This document shows positions 19,257 to 27,743 of a stretch of 64,000 nt of DNA, piece by piece (position 1 is the first letter of the stretch; every line of letters begins with the position of its first letter). Below the pieces are notes generated by a model. The model was not told where the DNA came from. It made no database searches and saw only the letters and a list, made by a program, of their open reading frames with translations. The DNA comes from Didymella arachidicola (lineage: Eukaryota > Ascomycota > Dothideomycetes > Pleosporales > Didymellaceae), in NCBI GenBank assembly GCA_016630955.3, contig CM049986.1:2294001-2358000 (forward strand), written 5' to 3'. Position numbers and translations under genes: made by a program.

Positions 19257-21509
19257 ATGAGTACTACCTCAGGATCCCGTGCTACCCCAAGCAACTCCAA
19301 CGCATCACGCCGTACGGCTGATGACGATCTCGACATGGACGAAGAGGCAGCGGCGCCTGCCCCTACCAGTGTTTACCCAGTGGCTAAACCCGAGGCCTTC
19401 GATGGCACTCGCGACAAGCTGGAAGACTGGCTCATGAAGTTCGATCTGTTTTTCATGTTCCAAGGAGAACGCATCCCAGAGGAGAAACGTGTCACTTTTG
19501 TGAGTACGTTTATGAAGGATCGCGCGTTCACTTGGATCAAACCCTTTATTCGCCGTTACCACGACGGAGCAAGCAACTCAGCAGACATCGACCCATGGAT
19601 CGAAGACTTCGATCTGTTCAAGGAACAGATTCGCCAAGTATTTGGAGTACACAACGAACCAACCATCGCCCGACGTGAGATTCAGCGCATCCGACAAACT
19701 GCGTCCGCCGCCGACTACGCTGCCAAGTTTCAGCAAGTAGCTACGTTCACCGGCTGGGACGACGTTGCGTTGATGACCATGTTTAAACAAGGCCTTAAGC
19801 CCAAGGTCAAAGAGGAGCTCATGCGGACTGCCGCAGCTACCGATACCTTCGACGCACTAGTAAACGAAGCGATCAGTATCGACGTCAAGCTCTACGACCT
19901 TCAACAAGAATTAAGAGAGGACCCTCGTGTGCGAGCCGTGACTCAGGTCACTCGCCCACCCCAGGCTCCACGCGACCAGTGGCGCAACAACAACTACCGC
20001 CGTGGGCAACGTGGTGGCCTTTACCAAGCCAACATGGGACGCCGTGTCCACAACGATACGAACAGTGGATACTACGGTCCTGCAGCAATGGACCTCTCCA
20101 ACATTAACAAAGGACCTGAACGATGGAATGAGAAAAAGAAGGGTAGTAATAACCGCGGTGATAAGTCTTCAGTGACTTGTTACGGCTGTGGCAAGACAGG
20201 CCACTACGCCCGCGACTGTCGCATGAAGAACAAAGTAACCAGGCAGCTGAACATGCTGGCTCATGACGACAGCGGCGACCAAGAGTGGGAGGTCGTTACT
20301 AATGAGATGGGACGTCTCATGGAAGACCCCACTTCCGGACTCGATGACGACTACATCGAGGAATCCGACGAAGATGTTTCGAACAAACAAGTTCGGTCAC
20401 CAACACCCTACCCTAAGGAGGAGTGGATTGACAATGATCCCCGCCAACACCATGTGGTAGAGTGCGACATTAAGGACGACAGCATTATTGTCGGCAAACG
20501 ATACTACAATTCCTTTTTCCGGCTCAACGACAAGTACTATTCAAAGGAAGGGAAACGTTTAATTGTATGCGACAGAACGCAACATAGTCAGGACATGATG
20601 GTCTCGCGCGACCAATCCACCCAGACTCCTGCTTTCCGAGAACCCAAAGCACCAACGATAAACTTGACCATTATCAACAACATCCCAGAGCACAAGGGAG
20701 AAGCGTCATCCGTTACTATCCAGACACCAAGCCTACAGGATGTCGAGCCTGTCCGTGATTGGATGACGGAAGAAAATATTCAACGGTCAAGACGGTACTT
20801 GCTCGGTGACCCCGAAGCACTTGAGAGATTCGACCAACAGGTAGCCAATGCACAGAAAACCCACAAAGAATGGCACACGGAAGACTTTATCCGCTGGAAA
20901 GAAAGCAACTCTGCAACTCAGCAACAGCTGGACGACTACAACTTATACGCTCGAAGTCGAGACGAACCCGACTTCGACCGACAGCCCGCTTTGCCAACGC
21001 CGAGCTATACGTCGAAGCTGTTCCAGGATATTCGAAACCCGTACCATTCTCGACTACCACCTACGCAATGCTACCACGAAGCCTGCGAAGACCACAGACA
21101 GTACAAACTGGACAGTGGATGGTTTCCGAGTAAGCCCGAGGGCTGCGAGGAATACTGGTGGGAATGTACGGATACCTATTGCGCAGAGCACTTGTGGGAT
21201 AAACGCACGAATCTCCACTTTCCAGGAATTGAATGTGTGGAAGACATATTCAACATGCACATGGTCCAAAACGAGAGGTGCTACGGCCAAGAATGGGCTG
21301 AGTGCTTCCATCCGAAGTGCAGGAACCACGAGACACTAAAACGCCTGAGCGGTTTTATGCCCCAGGACGAGTCTTTTTTAGACATATGGCAAACGGACGC
21401 CAAGGACGACCCGGACGAGAGCTTTTTCTCAACGCAGTCCAGGGCTCCCGGAATCGACGTCAGGATTCCAATGAGGCCCAGTCCCTCATCAAATTCCCTG
21501 TTGTGCTAG
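19257..21509 (+). CDS. gag: Gag polyprotein of element A
   Basis: 750 aa from ATG 19257 (the frame is open to the PBS, but this is the first ATG). Residues ~40-230 form the retrotransposon Gag (capsid-like) domain. A basic Arg/Gly/Asn linker follows, then a CCHC zinc knuckle at 308-321 (C-x2-C-x4-H-x4-C). The second half is unusual: three C-x4-C-x2-H motifs at Cys605, Cys637 and Cys683, each followed by an aromatic/Pro turn (GWFP, HFPG, GFMP). The slippery heptamer lies 43 codons before the stop, so both Gag and Gag-Pol keep all three motifs. Gag forms the particle and binds RNA (family knowledge); the role of the Cys/His tail is unknown. Confidence 0.95.
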   Translation: MSTTSGSRATPSNSNASRRTADDDLDMDEEAAAPAPTSVYPVAKPEAFDGTRDKLEDWLMKFDLFFMFQGERIPEEKRVTFVSTFMKDRAFTWIKPFIRRYHDGASNSADIDPWIEDFDLFKEQIRQVFGVHNEPTIARREIQRIRQTASAADYAAKFQQVATFTGWDDVALMTMFKQGLKPKVKEELMRTAAATDTFDALVNEAISIDVKLYDLQQELREDPRVRAVTQVTRPPQAPRDQWRNNNYRRGQRGGLYQANMGRRVHNDTNSGYYGPAAMDLSNINKGPERWNEKKKGSNNRGDKSSVTCYGCGKTGHYARDCRMKNKVTRQLNMLAHDDSGDQEWEVVTNEMGRLMEDPTSGLDDDYIEESDEDVSNKQVRSPTPYPKEEWIDNDPRQHHVVECDIKDDSIIVGKRYYNSFFRLNDKYYSKEGKRLIVCDRTQHSQDMMVSRDQSTQTPAFREPKAPTINLTIINNIPEHKGEASSVTIQTPSLQDVEPVRDWMTEENIQRSRRYLLGDPEALERFDQQVANAQKTHKEWHTEDFIRWKESNSATQQQLDDYNLYARSRDEPDFDRQPALPTPSYTSKLFQDIRNPYHSRLPPTQCYHEACEDHRQYKLDSGWFPSKPEGCEEYWWECTDTYCAEHLWDKRTNLHFPGIECVEDIFNMHMVQNERCYGQEWAECFHPKCRNHETLKRLSGFMPQDESFLDIWQTDAKDDPDESFFSTQSRAPGIDVRIPMRPSPSSNSLLC
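21374..21380 (+). promoter_or_regulatory. -1 ribosomal frameshift site T-TTT-TTA
   Basis: TTTTTTA with the zero-frame codons TTT at 21375 and TTA at 21378, i.e. exact X-XXY-YYZ phase. Slipping back one base reads AGA-CAT-ATG-GCA, the pol frame. Conserved at 31251-31257 (B) and 40880-40886 (C, minus strand). Confidence 0.85.
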
Positions 21510-24500
21510 AAGGCACCAGGATGACGGCATTGTTGGACTCAGGAGCACAGAGCAACTACGTGTCTCAATCCGCTATCGCGCAAGCAGGCTTGCAGAAGCG
21601 AAGAAAGAAGGAACCATACCCTTTACGAGTAGCCAACGGAGAACCAATGCCAGGAGAGTCGACTGTGACCCACGAAGTGGTACAGCGACGTCTGAAAGTA
21701 TTCAACCACGAGGAATTGATAGACCTAGATGTTCTGGGAACGGCCGCCCATGATATCATATTAGGACTTCCTTGGTTAAGAGAGCACAATCCATGGATCG
21801 ACTGGAAGAACCAGCGAATAACGCTCACGTGTCACGGATCAGGTACACCCGGACAGCGACCCGCGCAGCTCACGACGCAGCTGGTGGATGAGAAGGAGAT
21901 CAACAACATCTCTTCGAACAAGACGCGCCAAGTTAGAGCGGTCGACCGTGCAGATACCAACCAGCCCCTGGATCACAAAGCGACGGTTAAGGAGAACAGT
22001 ACAACTCCTGACATCCCGGACGAATACAGAGAGTTTATAGACCTCTTCCGCGATGAGAAGACTGCGAAGGCATTACCGCAGCACCAAGAATGGGACCACG
22101 AGATTAAACTCGAGCCAGGCAAGAAGCCCCCATTCGGGCCAATATACCAAATGTCAGAAAAGGAACTTGAGGAGCTGCGCAACTACCTCAAGGAGAACCT
22201 CGACAAAGGATTCATTCGAGAATCAGAATCCCCAGCAGGATTTCCCGTTCTATTCGTGCCAAAGAAAGATGGCAAGTTACGACCTTGCATCGATTACCGA
22301 AAGCTCAACGATATCACGATCAAAAATCGTTACCCGCTACCGAACATCAGCGAACTTCAGGATCGGTTAGCCGGAGCACAGTACTTCACTGCGTTAGACC
22401 TAAGAGGAGCATACAACCTTATCCGCATGAAGGAGGGCGAAGAATGGAAGACGGCGTTTAGAACCCGTTATGGTCATTACGAGTATTTGGTTATGCCGTT
22501 CGGGCTCACCAACGCACCAGCGACATGTCAGGCCTTAATTAACAACGTACTAAGGGCACACTTGGACATTACCGTGGTAGCGTACCTCGATGACATCCTA
22601 GTGTACAGCAAAACACTAGAAGAGCATGTCGAACACGTACGACAAGTGCTTGCCTGCCTAGGAGCAGCGCACCTACGCTTGAAACCCGAGAAGTGCGAAT
22701 GGCACAAGGAGGAAGTCGAATTCCTAGGGTTTGTGGTAGGACGATACGGAGTCAAGATGAGCCAAGCAAAGATTCAGGTTGTGAAGGATTGGCCAACACC
22801 CAAAACCGTTAAAAACATTCAAGAGTTCCTTGGGTTTGTCAACTTCAACCGACGCTTCATCAAGGATTACTCCACGAAGGCCTTGCCGCTTACGAAACTT
22901 ACGCGGAAGGACACACCCTTCAAATGGGGCAAGGATCAGGACAAAGCTTTTGAAACGTTGAAACAGGCTTGTATAGATCCACCCACGTTGGTTACATTCA
23001 GGAGCGGAGAACCGCTGCAAATGGAAACAGATGCCTCAGATTTGGCATTAGGAGCATGCATCACACAGGAACGAGATGGTCAATGGCACCCGATTGCTTA
23101 CTATTCACGCAAGTTCTCAGGACCCGAAGAACGATACGACGTACACGACAAAGAACTACTCGCGATCGTATCTGCCCTAGAACATTGGCGAGTCTACGCT
23201 GAAAGTTGTTCGGAACTTACGATCTACACGGATCACAAAAACCTGGTACACTTCACGACAACAAAGGTATTGAACAGACGACAAGTACGATGGTCCGAGA
23301 CCCTCGGACAATACAAGTTCAAGATCCTCTATACACCAGGAAAGGACAACGGCAGAGCCGACGCACTCAGTCGACGACACGACCTCGCAGGATCCAAGAC
23401 GATCAACGAATCAGCAATCCTTGGTATCAATAGCGACGGATCGTTAGGACCATCCCAGCAGCTCAACAATATGATGCTAGTACGCCAAGAGCATCATGTA
23501 CCATCACAGGTACCAGAGGAACTGGAGGAAGAAGTCATAAGCAGTCACCACGATGACCCGCTTCATGGACACCCCGGTATCACCAGAACAATGGAACTCA
23601 TCAAGAGACATTACGAGTTCCCGAACATGCGCGACAAGGTCGCCAAGTTCATCAAGAATTGCGTAAGCTGTCAACAGAACAAACACAGCACGCACGCCAA
23701 GTATGGAGAAGCACAGGCAATGGAGCCGCCAAAGGCACCATGGACGAACATTACGATGGATTTCGTTACACAGCTACCTGTCTCCAAGGATCCTGTAACA
23801 GGATACACCTACGACTCAATCTTCGTTGTAGTGGATCGATTCACGAAAGCCGCTGAGTTTGTGCCTTTCCGCCACAGCTACACTGCAGAGCAGCTCGCAC
23901 GAGTGTACCTGGATAGGATTGTTCGACACCACGGCATTTCCGAATCAATCATTAGCGATAGAGACAAGTTGTTTACATCGAACTACTGGACTACGCTGTT
24001 AGCAGCTATTGGTACTAAGAAAAAACTGTCAACCGCGTATCATCCGCAGACGGATGGCCAAACAGAACGCGTGAACCAAACAATGGAGACGTACCTCCGC
24101 ATCTACTGCAACCAGCAGCAAGACAACTGGGTTTCACTGCTGCCTATGGCACAAATCGCGTACAACAACAAATTGTCGGAAGCAACAGGCGTAACGCCGT
24201 TCTTTGCAAACCACGGGAGACACCCAAATCTCTTTACCAGATCATTGGACAGTAACATTCAAACGGAATCAGCGATTAACTCAGTCGAAGCACTGAAGGA
24301 AGTACACAGAAAATCGCTCGATAACATCGCCAAAGCTCAGTCACGGAGCATCTCTTATGTTAACAAGAAACGAAAAACGGCGCCTCTGCTAAAGGAGGGG
24401 GATAAAGTGTATCTCCTTACGAAAAACCTACGCACACGGCGACCAACGAAAAAACTGGACAAAGTCAAGGTCGGACCATTTTTCATTTCCCAACAAATCA

Positions 24501-24880
24501 GCTCAGTCAACTACCGACTTGCGCTGCCTAAGGACGCAAAGATCCATCCAGTGTTCCACATCTCGCTGTTGGAACCAGCCGACCCCAGAACGCCAATCCA
24601 GAAAGACTTTCACTACCAGGCAGACGGCCAGGACGAGTGGGAAGTCGAGAAAGTAATCAAACATCGAAAAACCAAAGAAAACAACGAATACCTAGTCAAG
24701 TGGTTAGGATACCCGGACTCGGAAAACACGTGGGAACCAGAAGCAAACCTCACGAACTGCCGCCAGTTGCTGACGCAGTATCGAAATTCTGTGGCCAGTA
24801 CGGCACAGGATCCACAGGGTTTCCAGCAAGAAAGTCAACAAAGAGTTGGTCAGACGAGAGACCAAAGGAAGAATCGTTAG
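21380..24880 (+). CDS. pol: Pol polyprotein of element A (PR-RT-RH-IN-chromodomain)
   Basis: Expressed by -1 frameshift from gag (fusion about 1870 aa); it has no clear start of its own. Domains in order: retropepsin-like protease with LLDSGAQ (~21530); reverse transcriptase with PFGLTNAP and YLDD at 22583-22594; RNase H beginning TDASDLALGA (~23025); integrase with an HHCC finger (H-x3-H...C-x2-C, ~23560-23685) and DDE core residues in MDFVTQL, SDRDKLF and the E of DGQTERVNQ; then a chromodomain (WEVEKVIKHR...YLVKWLGYP, ~24635-24780). The chromodomain makes it a chromovirus and is expected to guide integration to marked chromatin. The last 131 bases overlap the antisense ORF. Confidence 0.96.
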   Translation, partial: RHMANGRQGRPGRELFLNAVQGSRNRRQDSNEAQSLIKFPVVLEGTRMTALLDSGAQSNYVSQSAIAQAGLQKRRKKEPYPLRVANGEPMPGESTVTHEVVQRRLKVFNHEELIDLDVLGTAAHDIILGLPWLREHNPWIDWKNQRITLTCHGSGTPGQRPAQLTTQLVDEKEINNISSNKTRQVRAVDRADTNQPLDHKATVKENSTTPDIPDEYREFIDLFRDEKTAKALPQHQEWDHEIKLEPGKKPPFGPIYQMSEKELEELRNYLKENLDKGFIRESESPAGFPVLFVPKKDGKLRPCIDYRKLNDITIKNRYPLPNISELQDRLAGAQYFTALDLRGAYNLIRMKEGEEWKTAFRTRYGHYEYLVMPFGLTNAPATCQALINNVLRAHLDITVVAYLDDILVYSKTLEEHVEHVRQVLACLGAAHLRLKPEKCEWHKEEVEFLGFVVGRYGVKMSQAKIQVVKDWPTPKTVKNIQEFLGFVNFNRRFIKDYSTKALPLTKLTRKDTPFKWGKDQDKAFETLKQACIDPPTLVTFRSGEPLQMETDASDLALGACITQERDGQWHPIAYYSRKFSGPEERYDVHDKELLAIVSALEHWRVYAESCSELTIYTDHKNLVHFTTTKVLNRRQVRWSETLGQYKFKILYTPGKDNGRADALSRRHDLAGSKTINESAILGINSDGSLGPSQQLNNMMLVRQEHHVPSQVPEELEEEVISSHHDDPLHGHPGITRTMELIKRHYEFPNMRDKVAKFIKNCVSCQQNKHSTHAKYGEAQAMEPPKAPWTNITMDFVTQLPVSKDPVTGYTYDSIFVVVDRFTKAAEFVPFRHSYTAEQLARVYLDRIVRHHGISESIISDRDKLFTSNYWTTLLAAIGTKKKLSTAYHPQTDGQTERVNQTMETYLRIYCNQQQDNWVSLLPMAQIAYNNKLSEATGVTPFFANHGRHPNLFTRSLDSNIQTESAINSVEALKEVHRKSLDNIAKAQSRSISYVNKKRKTAPLLKEGDKVYLLTKNLRTRRPTKKLDKVKVGPFFISQQISSVNYRLALPKDAKIHPVFHISLLEPADPRTPIQKDFHYQADGQDEWEVEKVIKHRKTKENNEYLVKWLGYPDSENTWEPEANLTNCRQLLTQYRNSVASTAQDPQGFQQESQQRVGQTRDQRKNR

Positions 24881-25346
24881 CCTGTAACCAGCCAGGATCA
24901 GCCCAAGGGACGGAGACAAGGGGGCCGGTAGCGGTACTCGAACTTTCCGCCTCTTGCGCCTGATCTTGCGCCTTCAACATCGCCAGGTCACGACGTGCAA
25001 ATTGACGCTCACGACTCTCGAGCTCCAACAACTCACGCTTCGCGCGAGCCGTCGCCTCTTCGAAACGAGCAAGCTCGAGTCGCTTCTCTTCCTTCTCCTT
25101 CTCAACTTTCTCCCATTCTTCTTCAGGAACAAACAGACTACACTCTGCTTTCACAGAGATGCAGCCAGCACATCGACCAGTAGCGGTATCGACAAAGCAC
25201 CGAAAATTCTTTTGTTCACATCTTTCACAACGAAACGCCATTTCCAACGAACGATCCTGGATACGACGCGCACGGGCACGACGCTGCTCGGTGGACGACT
25301 GAGAACGCGGGGCTCGGAGCTTTCGTGTTCCGGATTCCTTCGGCAT
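24750..25346 (-). CDS. Antisense ORF of element A: Zn2Cys6-like coiled-coil protein
   Basis: 198 aa, opposite to gag-pol and overlapping the pol 3' end by 131 bases. Residues 1-36 are basic (RRARARR). Residues ~39-66 give C-x2-C-x6-C-x8-C-x2-C-x6-C, a perfect fungal Zn(II)2Cys6 spacing. Residues ~73-118 are a charged heptad-like coiled coil. The last ~70 residues are acidic and rich in Ser, Pro and aromatics, resembling an activation region. The same layout as Gal4-type factors (cluster, linker, coiled coil) suggests a DNA-binding regulator; this is inference. Compared with B, about 24 of 198 residues differ, 11 of them in one 19-residue coiled-coil window, while Gag differs at about 14 of 755. 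Intact in all three elements, which argues against a chance antisense frame. Confidence 0.8.
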   Translation of the reverse strand: MPKESGTRKLRAPRSQSSTEQRRARARRIQDRSLEMAFRCERCEQKNFRCFVDTATGRCAGCISVKAECSLFVPEEEWEKVEKEKEEKRLELARFEEATARAKRELLELESRERQFARRDLAMLKAQDQAQEAESSSTATGPLVSVPWADPGWLQANDSSFGLSSDQLFVDFLAGNPVDPVPYWPQNFDTASATGGSS

Positions 25347-25393
25347 GGTTAGGGAGGCTATGGAACTTCATAAGAAGCGACCTACGAACAGTA

Positions 25394-25399
25394 CTTATA
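25394..25399 (-). promoter_or_regulatory. TATA-like box of antisense ORF (element A)
   Basis: TATAAG followed by TACTGTTCGTAGGTCG on the minus strand, about 50 bp before the antisense ATG and between ORF and 3' LTR. The block is retained at 35271-35276 (B) and 36858-36863 (C) although neighbouring bases vary. Confidence 0.5.
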
Positions 25400-25476
25400 A
25401 GAGAGAGACCTACCCTGCGACCCACGGCACGGATAAACAATATATCGAGGACGATATGCTGGAAGGGGGGAGGTAG

Positions 25477-25945
25477 TGTTACGATCTCTGAAGGAAACAA
25501 GGTACTGATGGGAAGCGGGGCAAGCGCTTGGATGACAGCGTGTCACGTGTCACGTGACATGCGTCGACATCCCGCCAAGAAGCGTCATCCCAAGAATCAC
25601 AGGATGCCACCACATCCCGGGAAAACAATGCATCCCGAGTTACAAGGGAACAAGGCGCATTAAGGGATACTCTAGCTTTCCTACTAAGTATATATTCTAG
25701 TAGGAACACAACTCTTACAGTGTGTGTTCAACCTAAGTTATCAAGTTTGTCTTTGGATCTCAAACCTAACCTTCGAGCTAGACAGTCTACTCTGTACTAC
25801 TCATCGTTACCCTGCTCTCAAGACTGACAGATCGTATCTGTACACCTTATTGCAACCAACCCCTTCGGCTTCCTGTCACCGTACTCATCCCCGAGAACCA
25901 ATAGAATTAGTGCTTACGAGCTTTGCTTAAAGTACGACTTCAACA
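25477..25945 (+). repeat. 3' LTR of element A
   Basis: 469 bp, reads identical to the 5' LTR. Preceded by the purine-rich GGAAGGGGGGAGG tract that should prime plus-strand synthesis. Confidence 0.96.
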
Positions 25946-26058
25946 ATAACCTACTGTTGAAGTCGTACTTTAAGCAAAGCTCGGAAGCACTAATTCTATT
26001 GGTTCTCGGGGATGAGTACGGTGACAGGAAGCCGAAGGGGTTGGTTGCAATAAGGTGT

Positions 26059-27036
26059 TGTTACGATCTCCGAAAGAACAGGTACTGATAGGAAGCGGGG
26101 TATCGCTTAGGATGACAGCGTGTCACGTGTCACGTGACTAACCACCTCGCCAAGAGCAACCACCTTAAGATATGCAAGGTGGCAGACCACCACAAGGTGG
26201 CTACACCACCTGCAGAGTTACAGATGGTTAAGCTACTACGCGATGGTAGCAGCCAGATCTTAATAGTATAATAGTACGTAGGAACACAATGTTGAAGTCG
26301 TACTTTAAGCAAAGCTCGTAAGCACTAATTCTATTGGTTCTCAGGGATGAGTACGGTGACAGGAAGCCGAAGGGGTTGGTTGCAATAAGGTGTACAGATA
26401 CGATCTGTCAGTCTTGAGAGCAGGGTAACGATGAGTAGTACAGAGTAGACTGTCTAGCTCGAAGGTTGGGTTTGAGATCCAAAGACAAACTTGATAACTT
26501 AGGTTGAACACGAACTGTAAGAGTTGTGTTCCTACGTACTATATACATACAGATGTTCCATTCTTGTTCCATTGTTCCATAGTTGTTCCAACCTGGTACT
26601 TCCTGGAACATCGTGGGATTCTTGGAACATCACGTGACTTGTTCCATGGTGGCGTTCCGCCAAGACTTTGGAACATGAGGGGTTACGTCGTCATTGGTCC
26701 TGGGTGCTGACCTTCTTGAAGGCCTGCGGGTTGTCCCCGAGTGTCATCAATCCTTCCTTCTCTTATCTTCTGCCTTGCCCCGTCTCAGGTTCGTAACACA
26801 CAACTCTTACAGTGTGTGTTCAATCCTAAGTTAAAGTTTGTCTTTGGATCTCAAACCCAACCTTCGAGCTAGACAGTCTACTCTGTACTACTCATCGTTA
26901 CCCTGCTCTCAAGACTGACAGATCGTATCTGTACACCTTATTGCAACCAACCCCTTCGGCTTCCTGTCACCGTACTCATCCCTGAGAACCAATAGAATTA
27001 GTGCTTACGAGCTTTGCTTAAAGTACGACTTCAACA
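26059..27036 (+). repeat. Solo LTR D, interrupted by E
   Basis: Target duplication GGTGT (26054-26058 and 27037-27041). About 464 bp after removing E. Its U3 has paired CCACC/GGTGG words, e.g. CCACCTTAAG...AAGGTGG near 26151-26200, a different pattern from A, C and E. Confidence 0.92.
26290..26798 (-). repeat. Solo LTR E with GGAAC/GTTCC-rich U3
   Basis: 509 bp with target duplication CACAA (26285-26289 and 26799-26803), inserted inside the R region of LTR D. U3 contains eight or more GGAAC/GTTCC words between about 26554 and 26675 and one CACGTG. R-U5 is the common type. Confidence 0.92.
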
Positions 27037-27406
27037 GGTGTACAGATACGATCTGTCAGTCTTGAGAGCAGGGTAACAATGAGTAGTACAGAGTAGACTG
27101 TCTAGCTCGAAGGTTGGGTTTGAGATCCAAAGACAAACTTGATAACTTAGGTTGAACACACACTGTAAGAGTTGTGTTCCTACTAGAATATATACTTAGT
27201 GGGAAAGCTAGAGTATCCCTTAATGCGCCTTGTTCCCTTGTAACTCGGGATGCATTGTCTTCCCGGGATGTGGTGGCATCCTGTGATTCTTGGGATGACG
27301 CTTCTTGGCGGGATGTCGACGCATGTCACGTGACACGTGACACGCTGTCATCCAAGCGCTTGCCCCGCTTCCCATCAGTACCTTGTTTCCTTCAGAGATC
27401 GTAACA

Positions 27407-27719
27407 GTAACTATAAGTAGGTTACTATAATCTAAGGTATAGGTATATTAGGTTACTAGATACTACCCTTTATTATCTTTATAGGTAAGGTTAAAACTAA
27501 TAACTAGTTAGAAGACCTACCTACTAACTAGATTCTTAAAACTAGTTCTAATAGCTAGACTAATAATTACTTTACCTTTTACTAGTTAAAGTACTTTAAT
27601 ACCTATATAAAGAAGAGTACTATAGGTAAATACTAACTACTTATTATTAATAGCTATAAGAGCTACTACTCTATAGAATTCTAAGATCTTTATAAGAAGA
27701 AGAATATTATCCTTCTCTA
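27407..27719. repeat. AT-rich block lacking CpA and TpG (RIP-saturated)
   Basis: Over 27421-27720 I find no CA and no TG dinucleotide on the given strand, while CT, CC, TA and AG are common. This is what exhaustive CpA-to-TpA mutation on both strands leaves. No ORF. Confidence 0.8.
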
Positions 27720-27743
27720 TAACGTACCTCACGGGCGAGCGGC

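Larger units (their letters stand above)
18771..25945 (+). mobile_element. Full-length Ty3/gypsy chromovirus, element A
   Basis: 7175 bp with 5-bp target duplication ATAAC (18766-18770 and 25946-25950). The two 469-bp LTRs read identically, so insertion is very recent. Order: LTR, PBS, gag, -1 frameshift, pol (protease, RT, RNase H, integrase, chromodomain), antisense Zn2Cys6-like ORF, polypurine tract (about 25461-25474), LTR. All ORFs are intact, so it is potentially autonomous. Confidence 0.97.
25955..27406 (-). repeat. Solo LTR F (type A), interrupted by D
   Basis: Minus-strand LTR with A-type U3. Removing solo LTR D and one copy of its target duplication leaves exactly 469 bp. No target duplication: left flank CCTAC, right flank GTAAC. 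It lies 9 bp from element A in opposite orientation. Confidence 0.88.

Noticed and set aside
24637..24963. Plus-strand 108-aa ORF over the pol 3' end (and its B and C equivalents)
   Set aside because: Out-of-frame shadow of the chromodomain region; no start context or motif, unlike the antisense ORF.
24750..25346. Antisense ORF as a mere coding shadow of pol
   Set aside because: Only its last 131 bases overlap pol; the cysteine cluster and coiled coil lie outside pol, keep length and frame in three copies, and persist where pol is frameshifted.
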